From Bacteroidia bacterium (GTDB lineage Bacteria > Bacteroidota > Bacteroidia > Bacteroidales > Dysgonomonadaceae): a stretch of 8,184 nt of DNA. Below are positions 1 through 6,076 of this stretch, in pieces. The notes under the pieces were generated by a model. That model was given only the letters and a program-made list of their open reading frames with translations, had not been told where the DNA came from and did not search any database. Each line of letters begins with the position of its first letter. Positions within the stretch are counted from its first letter, which is position 1. The DNA lies in contig JAUNRY010000093.1 in assembly GCA_030539475.1 (NCBI GenBank), positions 1 to 8,184 on the forward strand, read 5' to 3'. Made by a program: the position numbers and the translations under genes.

Positions 1-1
1 G

Positions 2-94
2 TTCGTAAATAAACTCGTCGGGGATATTTACAAACCCGAAAACGGGATCGTTGATGATTTTTCGCTTTTGTTGCATACCGAAAAACTAAAATAG
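2..94 (+). CDS. 3' end of an unidentified gene (last 30 codons)
   Basis: An open frame enters from the left edge and ends at TAG (92-94). The visible tail is 30 residues and begins FVNKLVGDIYKPENG; it is mixed polar and hydrophobic with no stop until 92. The residue mix and the position just before a terminator hairpin suggest a real C-terminus rather than chance, but the fragment is too short to name a family. It converges on the tRNA gene, and its stop codon lies inside the left arm of the hairpin at 90-122. Confidence 0.55.
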   Translation, partial: FVNKLVGDIYKPENGIVDDFSLLLHTEKLK

Positions 95-122
95 ACTGTC
101 TGGTATAACCTAACAGTCTATT
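90..122 (-). terminator. Intrinsic terminator after tRNA-Gln
   Basis: A perfect 10-bp inverted repeat, AATAGACTGT (90-99) and ACAGTCTATT (113-122), encloses a 13-base loop that can form a further GGT/ACC pairing. Read on the minus strand, the hairpin starts 10 bases after the tRNA 3' end and runs directly into TTAGTTTTTC, a U-rich tail typical of an intrinsic terminator. On the plus strand the tail is less U-rich, so it may stop the incoming plus-strand gene less well. The stop codon of that gene lies within the stem. Confidence 0.75.
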
Positions 123-132
123 ACTCATGTTG

Positions 133-203
133 TTGTCTTACTAAGATTCGAACTTAGACAAACAGGACCAGAATCTGTTGTGCTACCATTACACCATAAG
201 ACA
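133..203 (-). tRNA. tRNA-Gln, anticodon CTG
   Basis: The minus strand folds into a complete cloverleaf of 71 bases including the discriminator A at 133. The acceptor stem is seven perfect pairs (TGTCTTA 203-197 with TAAGACA 140-134). The D stem is GTG/CAC with a nine-base loop containing GG. The anticodon loop is TTCTGGT (173-167), with anticodon CTG at 171-169 reading CAG (glutamine). The variable loop is four bases, and the T stem is CTAAG/CTTAG around TTCGAAT. CCA is not encoded. The last pair of the anticodon stem is an A-C mismatch (A from 174, C from 166). Confidence 0.95.
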
Positions 204-214
204 GTTTGTGGGTA

Positions 215-222
215 CAAAATTA
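215..222 (-). promoter_or_regulatory. Likely -7 box for tRNA-Gln
   Basis: The minus strand reads TAATTTTG, an exact match to the Bacteroidota -7 consensus TAnnTTTG. It lies 11 bases upstream of the first tRNA base, which would put the transcription start only a few bases before the mature 5' end. A T-rich TTTTTTG lies 15 bases further upstream. That is a shorter spacing than the usual 19-21, so the -33 element is uncertain. Confidence 0.5.
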
Positions 223-460
223 CAAAATTTATCGCAACAAAAAATCATCGGGCTGAAACTTTTATTTGTTTTGTAAGGCGAAACTGCTAAGTTTGCAAAA
301 TAACACAAATTTTATCGTGCAAAACAACATACTGTTTTTTAAAAACCGAGGATTAAAACGCTTTTACATAAGCATGCCGATATTAACGGTTGTGTGGTTC
401 ATTTTATTTGGATTTATAGGCCCATCGAAATTAAAATGAACTGTTTGCAAAACAATCCGC

Positions 461-3400
461 CTATTTCAGCCGGATAATACTCGTATTTTCAATCACAACT
501 GTTTTCTCCTTCAAAAACTCCATCAACGTAGCATAAATCGGATGTTTTCTGAGAATTTCCCTATTTCCTACCATAAATAACTGTTGTCGGGCGCGGGTGA
601 GCGAAACGTTTAGTTTTCTGTCCACCGTGCCGTCATCGTTCAGGTTGCACAGAAAGTTGAGTTGATACGGTTTGTTCACGCAAAACGAAATGATGATCAC
701 ATCGCGCTGACTGCCCTGAAAACGCTCCACCGTATCCACCATAATGTTCTCATAATCTGCAATATTTGCTTCCGCAAGCTTGTGTTTGATAAGTGCGATT
801 TGATTGCGGTACGGAGTTATGATTCCGATATTTCGCGTGTTGAAGTATCGTTTGTCATGTGCGTAAGTCTTGGCAATGGATTTTACTATTTCAACAACAA
901 TAGTTGCTTCATTTTCATTTGTTTTGGTTGATATTTTCGAAGAAATTAGTTGCTCCGTAGAGAAAAAAGTGATTCGATTTTTCGATGCGCTTTTCAGAAA
1001 AATATCCTCCGTTTGGGGAAACGATGAGTTCCAATTCTCCGATTGCCACTCCTGCGCCGGTAACAGACTTTGCGGATAAAAATATGCCGACGGAAACGCG
1101 GCGATATGTTCGTGCATTCTGCCCTGAATGGTGAGTTGCGCGTATGCGTGCGTCCAATCGTTTTTGGTGCAATTGCGCAGCAGGCGTTCAAAAAGCGAAT
1201 GAGCGCAGTTGGTGATTCCAATTTCGGTCAATGGGGGTTCGTGAATAATTGATGCCGTATTTTTTTGCAAAACGATGGCAGGCAGCTGGTTGTGGTCGCC
1301 AATCATAATAAACTTATCGAAATTGGGCAGTAATCCGATAATTTGTGGCTCCAGAATTTGCGACGCTTCGTCGATAATAGCCACATCGAATTTTTTCAGG
1401 TTGAATAGCTCCAACTTTCCGTTTATGGATGCCAGTGTGGAAACAAAAATTCGGGTGTTTTCTATTTCTTGCCGCAGCGATTCTCTGTTTTTGGCTTTCT
1501 CCGAAATGTTTTGCAACAAACGGTTCCGATATTCTTCGGCACACGAAAGTTCCGTTCCCACGCGGATGAATCTGTTGTTGTTTTTTCCAAAAGCGGCGTT
1601 TATTGCTTCGCAAAGTTCGTCCACCGCGCGGTTGGTATAGGCCAGAACCAGTATGTTGGTAGTTGGTTTGGCGTAATATTCTTCAATCAATCGACGGGCG
1701 AAAATAGATGTTTTCCCGGTTCCGGGCGGGCCTATAATCAGAAAATAATCTTCGGCAGCCATTGCTTTTTGGACAATATTTTCAGGATAATCCATATTTT
1801 CCGGCACGCCAAACGCATTCCCGGGTTCCGTAATTCCCAACAACAAAGCCCGTTGCTGTTTTGGCGCTTTCAGAAAAGCAAATAAACCTTTGTACATGCT
1901 GTTGTACGACGTGTCCAGCGTGTCGTGTTCAACCGCCCAACGCCTGTTTTCGTTGAAAAATGCGCGGTTTCGCTGCTTATTCCGGAAACGGATTTCGATA
2001 AATTCGCGGGAAATGGCCGCTATATTGCCTTTCAGAATCTGGCGGTTGAGAACGGTGTCATTTTCGTTTTGTCGCGGGTAAACAATACAAATTTCGCCTT
2101 CGCGGAAGTTTACGATATCGTTTTCGGCGCGGTTCCGGCGGAAAACAATTTTCATGTCGTTGCCCGAGTCGTCAATCGATTCAATGGACAAATCAAACAA
2201 AACGTCCAGCGCATCGGCGCGTTCGGCAAAATCACTGTTCCACAACGAAGCAACTCCCGTAGGCGATTCATATTCGATATCGCCGATTTTCTGCAGGTAC
2301 AACTCCCTCGATATAAAGCGAATGTAGCGGTAAAAATAGTTCAGTTCCGTGGGTGAGCATTGCCGCAAAACCGATTTGAAATCTTCTATCTTTTGCGTGT
2401 AAAATTTAGCGGTTTTTTGTGCTATATCGGTTGTATCGTATAGATTCTGAAACAGTTGCGCCACGGTATCGTTATCGCCGTTCATAACCATGTGTTCGTT
2501 GGCAACGATGTGATTTCTTGCGTTGACAATTTCTTTTTCCAGCTGCTGAAATTCGGCTGCAAAGCGCAGGTTGGCGCCCGAAATACTTCCCGATGAATAT
2601 AAAATGGCAGCTTCCACCTTGCGCGACGGCGCGTTAAATACACTTTCAATCATCAGCCGGTAAACGCTTGTTTGAACTTCGTGATTGAGGGCAATTTTCC
2701 CCGAATCATAAGGCGGATAAGGCAGTTTTCCCGATTTTAACTCTACGATTTTATACGCGTTGTTGTTGATTTGCAATAAGTCTAACCTTCCCTGAAAACC
2801 GTATTTTTCGCTGAAAAACGACGGCTCAAGTGTGCATTTTCGCACATCGATGTCTCTCATCGAAAAATCTTCCGTTATTACCCGCCGGATATTTTCGAAC
2901 TGCGAACGAGCTTTTTGCATAAATACTCTAAAATCTTCACCGGAAGCTATGTCCTGACAACTGGTGTATTCGAAAGGCGATTGCCTAAAGGATTTCAGAA
3001 ACGTTTCGTCGAAAGACACTTCTTCGGGATTTTGGGCGAAAATCAGCTCGTCAAGGAAAAAGTTGGCCAAATTACCCAGCAATAGATAAGAACGGTTTTC
3101 GAGCGTTTCGAACTTGTTTCTGAAATAGTGCATGGGCGTAACGCAGTAATCGTGGAAGCAGTCTGCAATGGCCGAAGCGTCAATCAGGTAATCGGGTTCC
3201 AGAACAATGAACTTGGGAATCAGTGCGCCGTTTTTGTCTATCGAAAAATCGATGAGGTTAAGTTGGGCACCTACCCAAAACTGTTCTACTGAGCTGTTTA
3301 GAGCATCGTTATCGGGTTTTACGTTGTACTTTACAGTAACTGCAGCTCCCGCGTGTTTTTCCACCAAGCATTCAATTTCCGACTTTTCTCTATTAATGTG

Positions 3401-3808
3401 TTGAATCTGAACGCGCAACGTCTTTTCGTTATAGGCGGGAAATGGTTCGGAAAGCACGTTTTCATCGGGAGCAATTTCGTTGCCCGAAAGGATTTGCAAG
3501 ATGTTGAGCAGTGCTCGTTCGTGTTTACGGTATTCGGTTTCGGTAAGTTCTTCTTTCTTTTTTCTGATTTCTTTGGCGTGAACGCGCAGGTGTTGCAATT
3601 GCCATTCCGATTGTTTGGAAAGCCGGAGTTTTTGTGCCAGAAATACCAATCGGGAGAAGAGGGTAGGAAACTGGATGGATTCGCCGGACGTTAATTCCCT
3701 CGATAATCGTTCCAACAGTTTTTTCAACTCGAAAAGTTTATCGTTGAAACTTGACTCCGAGGTTGAAATTTCTTGTATCTCGGTAAGGTATGTGGTGTAT
3801 TCGGACAT
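461..3808 (-). CDS. Dna2-like nuclease-helicase (RecB/Cas4-type nuclease fused to SF1 helicase)
   Basis: This 1115-residue protein joins a PD-(D/E)XK nuclease to an Upf1/Dna2-type superfamily 1 helicase, in the same order as eukaryotic Dna2. Residues 1-110 are charged and helical. The nuclease core shows GRLD (D343), ELK (E356, K358) and QxxxY (Q379, Y383), the RecB/Cas4 motif set. Residues about 550-620 look like the beta-rich barrel preceding such helicases. Helicase motifs are complete: GPPGTGKT (693-700), DEAS (813-816), GDHNQLP (837-843), GRMHE (896-900), the motif V region with VERFQGSQRD (1027-1036) and NVSLTRAR (1067-1074). It is therefore expected to be an ATP-driven DNA (or RNA) translocase with a nuclease, probably in DNA repair or processing. 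Cysteines lie near 217 and 222, but none follow the nuclease core where Dna2 and Cas4 hold three iron-sulfur ligands. The start is one base after the dgkA stop, with no Shine-Dalgarno sequence, so translation is probably coupled. The exact role is unknown. Confidence 0.93.
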   Translation of the reverse strand: MSEYTTYLTEIQEISTSESSFNDKLFELKKLLERLSRELTSGESIQFPTLFSRLVFLAQKLRLSKQSEWQLQHLRVHAKEIRKKKEELTETEYRKHERALLNILQILSGNEIAPDENVLSEPFPAYNEKTLRVQIQHINREKSEIECLVEKHAGAAVTVKYNVKPDNDALNSSVEQFWVGAQLNLIDFSIDKNGALIPKFIVLEPDYLIDASAIADCFHDYCVTPMHYFRNKFETLENRSYLLLGNLANFFLDELIFAQNPEEVSFDETFLKSFRQSPFEYTSCQDIASGEDFRVFMQKARSQFENIRRVITEDFSMRDIDVRKCTLEPSFFSEKYGFQGRLDLLQINNNAYKIVELKSGKLPYPPYDSGKIALNHEVQTSVYRLMIESVFNAPSRKVEAAILYSSGSISGANLRFAAEFQQLEKEIVNARNHIVANEHMVMNGDNDTVAQLFQNLYDTTDIAQKTAKFYTQKIEDFKSVLRQCSPTELNYFYRYIRFISRELYLQKIGDIEYESPTGVASLWNSDFAERADALDVLFDLSIESIDDSGNDMKIVFRRNRAENDIVNFREGEICIVYPRQNENDTVLNRQILKGNIAAISREFIEIRFRNKQRNRAFFNENRRWAVEHDTLDTSYNSMYKGLFAFLKAPKQQRALLLGITEPGNAFGVPENMDYPENIVQKAMAAEDYFLIIGPPGTGKTSIFARRLIEEYYAKPTTNILVLAYTNRAVDELCEAINAAFGKNNNRFIRVGTELSCAEEYRNRLLQNISEKAKNRESLRQEIENTRIFVSTLASINGKLELFNLKKFDVAIIDEASQILEPQIIGLLPNFDKFIMIGDHNQLPAIVLQKNTASIIHEPPLTEIGITNCAHSLFERLLRNCTKNDWTHAYAQLTIQGRMHEHIAAFPSAYFYPQSLLPAQEWQSENWNSSFPQTEDIFLKSASKNRITFFSTEQLISSKISTKTNENEATIVVEIVKSIAKTYAHDKRYFNTRNIGIITPYRNQIALIKHKLAEANIADYENIMVDTVERFQGSQRDVIIISFCVNKPYQLNFLCNLNDDGTVDRKLNVSLTRARQQLFMVGNREILRKHPIYATLMEFLKEKTVVIENTSIIRLK

Positions 3809-3809
3809 T

Positions 3810-4184
3810 TTATTTCAGGAATAATTCAATAATTTTCGGTAAAAAAACCAACATTCCTACTGCCAATGCCGCTATGGAAGCGAGCAGCACGCCTGCAGCG
3901 GCCAAATCTTTCACTTTTTTTATCGATTCGTTTCGCTCCCTAACAACAACGTTGGCAAGGATTTCAATGGACGTATTTATGGATTCCAGCGCGAAAACCA
4001 GCCCAATAACAATAATTACCGCCAGCCATTCCGTTGCGGAAATAGAAAAAAACAATCCCAGCAAAACCGCCAGAATAGCCATAATAAGATGAATTAGGGC
4101 GTTGGGCGTTTCGCGGAATAGCGTTGCTACGCCTTGAAAGGCATATCGAAAACTCGCGATTCTTTTTTTAATGTACGATGCCAT
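3810..4184 (-). CDS. dgkA: DgkA-family lipid kinase (diacylglycerol or undecaprenol kinase)
   Basis: A 124-residue integral membrane protein matching the DgkA family in length (E. coli DgkA is about 122). Three hydrophobic helices lie near residues 30-48, 53-70 and 96-116, after a basic amphipathic N-terminus. The signature ESINTSIE gives E67, N70 and E74, and KD (92-93) is followed by an alanine-rich helix. These line up with the catalytic and metal-binding residues of the E. coli enzyme. The family phosphorylates diacylglycerol, or undecaprenol in many bacteria, using ATP at the inner membrane; sequence alone does not settle the substrate. Its TAA is one base before the nuclease-helicase ATG. 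The gene lies 82 bases downstream of the acetyltransferase, and I see no good promoter of its own. Confidence 0.93.
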   Translation of the reverse strand: MASYIKKRIASFRYAFQGVATLFRETPNALIHLIMAILAVLLGLFFSISATEWLAVIIVIGLVFALESINTSIEILANVVVRERNESIKKVKDLAAAGVLLASIAALAVGMLVFLPKIIELFLK

Positions 4185-4230
4185 TTTGCTGAAAATATGA
4201 AATTTGTGGAATGGAAACCCGAAATATCAT

Positions 4231-4260
4231 AAGATTTGCGGATTTGAATCCTTGAATCTT
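4231..4260. repeat. Nested inverted repeat between acetyltransferase and dgkA
   Basis: A 30-base stem-loop has outer arms AAGATT (4231-4236) and AATCTT (4255-4260) and inner arms GGATT (4240-4244) and AATCC (4247-4251), separated by three-base bulges that can partly wobble-pair in RNA. On the minus-strand transcript it lies a few bases after the acetyltransferase stop. The T-run comes before rather than after the hairpin, so it is not a classical intrinsic terminator. It could be a processing or stability element, or a weak attenuator limiting read-through into dgkA. Confidence 0.5.
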
Positions 4261-4266
4261 AAAAAA

Positions 4267-4767
4267 TCAAATTGTTTTTTCAAACACATAATCATCCATT
4301 ATAAAGCCGTTGCCGATATCGATTACTTCTTCTTTTGCGAGAAAAAAACCGTTCTTTTCATAAAACCGGATGGCAGTTTCGTTGTACTTGTTCACATTTA
4401 AGTAAATAGCCTGGCTGTCATGCCTTTTTGCTTCGTTTATGGCTTCACAAAGCAACAGCTTACCGATACCTTTTTTTTGCCGGTCGGGCAAAATGTAGAT
4501 TTTGTGAATTTTAGTTTTGCCGGTGTTTTCGCAGTTGTGTTGAACAGACATGTAACCCAGAAATTCATCGTTTTCTTTCGCCAGAAAATAATGATGATTT
4601 TTTACATCCATTTGTTCCCGCAACGATTCGTCGCTGTACATCCAGTTCATCATGTATTTTATTTGCGAAGGCGATAAAATATCCTTAAAAGCGTGTGGCC
4701 AGGCCACGTCCGATACAGCCTGAATATCCCGGATGTTGTTTTTGGCGGCGCGAATAATTTCTATCAT
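4267..4767 (-). CDS. GNAT-family N-acetyltransferase, PaiA-like layout
   Basis: This 166-residue protein has the GNAT acetyl-CoA fold. The acetyl-CoA loop is RQKKGIGK (96-103), a good R/Q-x-x-G-x-G/A match after the strand IHKIYILP (87-94). Motif B is visible as NVNKYNETAIRFYEKNGF (124-141), with N129 and Y136 typical of the family, and a final strand covers MDDYVFEK. The N-terminal half, with AFKDILSPSQIKYM, resembles the Bacillus PaiA polyamine acetyltransferase group from memory, but the substrate cannot be assigned. It is cytosolic by composition. The ATG at 4767 follows an A-rich leader without a Shine-Dalgarno sequence and lies about 16 bases downstream of the predicted start site of a strong Bacteroidota-type promoter. 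It is the first gene of the minus-strand cluster that continues with dgkA and the nuclease-helicase. Confidence 0.9.
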   Translation of the reverse strand: MIEIIRAAKNNIRDIQAVSDVAWPHAFKDILSPSQIKYMMNWMYSDESLREQMDVKNHHYFLAKENDEFLGYMSVQHNCENTGKTKIHKIYILPDRQKKGIGKLLLCEAINEAKRHDSQAIYLNVNKYNETAIRFYEKNGFFLAKEEVIDIGNGFIMDDYVFEKTI

Positions 4768-4789
4768 TTTGGCAATGTGTATGAAAGTT

Positions 4790-4820
4790 CAAATATACTA
4801 ACTTTGATGCTTTCTGCAAA
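4790..4820 (-). promoter_or_regulatory. Bacteroidota-type promoter for the acetyltransferase cluster
   Basis: On the minus strand, TTTG (4820-4817) is followed by exactly 19 bases and then TATATTTG (4797-4790), matching the -33 and -7 elements of the Bacteroidota primary sigma factor. The expected start is near 4783-4785, giving a leader of roughly 16 bases before the ATG at 4767. It may also serve dgkA and the nuclease-helicase downstream. Confidence 0.7.
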
Positions 4821-4833
4821 AACCGTTCGATTT

Positions 4834-4866
4834 ATTGCCTTAAATTCTGTGCATTTTTTATCTTTG
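4834..4866 (+). promoter_or_regulatory. Bacteroidota-type promoter for the zinc-ribbon membrane protein
   Basis: On the plus strand, ATTG (4834-4837), 21 bases, then TATCTTTG (4859-4866) fits the -33/-7 pattern. The -7 box is an exact TAnnTTTG match and the -33 box is a partial one. The start would lie near 4872, leaving a leader of about 75 bases with no Shine-Dalgarno sequence before the ATG at 4949. It is back to back with the minus-strand promoter, their -33 boxes 13 bases apart. Confidence 0.55.
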
Positions 4867-4948
4867 TCTCAATGTAAATAGGCCGATTCAAAATTTATAG
4901 CATCGCTACAATTCATTACTCAAAACTCAGAACTAAATACTGTTTATC

Positions 4949-6070
4949 ATGTCACTATTTTGCCCGCTTTGCGGAAAACATAAACCGGAAAAAGCATTGT
5001 TTTGCGACGTCTGCAAAAACAAGATCGAAAAGGAATACGAAGTGGATGTTCCCGCGAAAGACAATGTTGCTGTTGCCGGAGAAAAAATACCCGCCGAATT
5101 AAAAACTGTTGACAATAAGTATGTTGTTGCTGACAAAGAGGGCGTTCTGCTGGCGGACCCGCTGCCGGAATCCGCAAAACCGCGAAAAAACAGGCGTAAT
5201 CTTTTTATTTGGGTGCTGATATTGGCTGTTTTGCTCGTTGGCGGATTTTTGTATTACGGACAAGTAATCCGAAAAAGCAATTTAGACCGCTCGCAATGGG
5301 ATATGGCTTTAAAAGAAAACACCGTAAACGGATACCTGACGTATATGCAGGCATTTCCGAAAGGGAAATATTACAATTTAGCGGAAGAAAACCTGATGAA
5401 ACTCAAAGGCAACGAAGCCGAAGTGTGGAAAAATCTGCAAAAATCGGAAAATACCGCAGAGTTGCGCGATTTTATTGCCCTGTATCCCCAAAGCCCCTAT
5501 CATCCGCTCATAGCAAGACGATTGGATTCGCTCACCTGGGTGGCCACATTAAACGATAACACGGCCGAAAGTTATTCCGCGTATATGGTTATGTCGCAAA
5601 GCGGAGAGTTTTCGGGCGATTATTTCGGCGAAGCACAGGAGCGGTACGACATGCTTTTTCAATCGTACCCCGTTACGCAAGCCGATTTAGACAGCGTGAA
5701 AATGGCGGTGGAAGGATTCTTTTCCGCACTATCCGGTGTAAACGCCAACGAAATAAGCAATTACCTGGCTCCGTCGGTTTTCAGGTTTTTTAATTCCGGG
5801 GGCGGAACCCGCGAAAAAATAGTTGGAGACTTGCTTATCTCGGGTGCGAGAGCGCAAACTCCAACCATTAAATATCTACCGAACATGAACGCGGTAGCGT
5901 ATGAAAAAACGTTGATTGAACATTACAAAGTAAATGTTCCCGTTCAGAAATCGTACGCGGAAGCCGGGCAGCAGAAAACCGTTTCAGGATACATTGTTCA
6001 TCTTGAGCTGGACAGAAACTTTCAGATAATTACGATTACAGAAAGCAAACCAACCCCCGATGCTGTTTAA
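4949..6070 (+). CDS. Zinc-ribbon, single-pass membrane protein with tandem helical repeats
   Basis: This 373-residue protein is of no named family that I recognise. Residues 5-22 form a short zinc ribbon (CPLC at 5-8, CDVC at 19-22). A polar linker ends in the basic stretch KPRKNRR (78-83), followed by one transmembrane helix (about 85-103). The positive-inside rule places the ribbon in the cytoplasm and residues 110-373 in the periplasm. Three degenerate repeats begin at W117, W160 and W197, each with W, an NT pair, aromatic residues and, in the first two, FP or YP, like the helical repeats next to caspase-like or kinase domains in other bacteria. Residues about 246-365 (EGFFSAL, then alternating strands) could be an NTF2-like domain. 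A membrane sensor or scaffold role is plausible but not shown. It is transcribed alone from its own promoter and ends six bases from the tdh stop. Confidence 0.85.
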   Translation: MSLFCPLCGKHKPEKALFCDVCKNKIEKEYEVDVPAKDNVAVAGEKIPAELKTVDNKYVVADKEGVLLADPLPESAKPRKNRRNLFIWVLILAVLLVGGFLYYGQVIRKSNLDRSQWDMALKENTVNGYLTYMQAFPKGKYYNLAEENLMKLKGNEAEVWKNLQKSENTAELRDFIALYPQSPYHPLIARRLDSLTWVATLNDNTAESYSAYMVMSQSGEFSGDYFGEAQERYDMLFQSYPVTQADLDSVKMAVEGFFSALSGVNANEISNYLAPSVFRFFNSGGGTREKIVGDLLISGARAQTPTIKYLPNMNAVAYEKTLIEHYKVNVPVQKSYAEAGQQKTVSGYIVHLELDRNFQIITITESKPTPDAV

Positions 6071-6076
6071 CGGTTT

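Noticed and set aside
204..460. A gene or riboswitch in the A/T-rich gap between the tRNA and the nuclease-helicase
   Set aside because: Apart from the tRNA -7 box and a weak 21-codon frame, I see no conserved-looking structure. The 10-base GTTTGCAAAA occurs twice (291-300 and 443-452), but this is easily chance in such sequence. No strong terminator follows the helicase stop.
1469..2356. Long plus-strand open frames opposite the nuclease-helicase
   Set aside because: They are antisense to a gene with a complete set of conserved motifs, have low-complexity F/R/S-rich translations, and lack promoters or family features.
461..3808. Reading the nuclease-helicase as part of a CRISPR-Cas4 or known antiphage operon
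   Set aside because: The nuclease resembles Cas4 only at fold level. There are no CRISPR repeats, other cas genes, mobile elements or other recognisable defence genes in the window, and its neighbours are housekeeping-like.
6071..6076. A bidirectional terminator between the zinc-ribbon gene and tdh
   Set aside because: Only six bases separate the convergent stops. The only hairpin is three CCG/CGG pairs before a short T-run, too weak to call.
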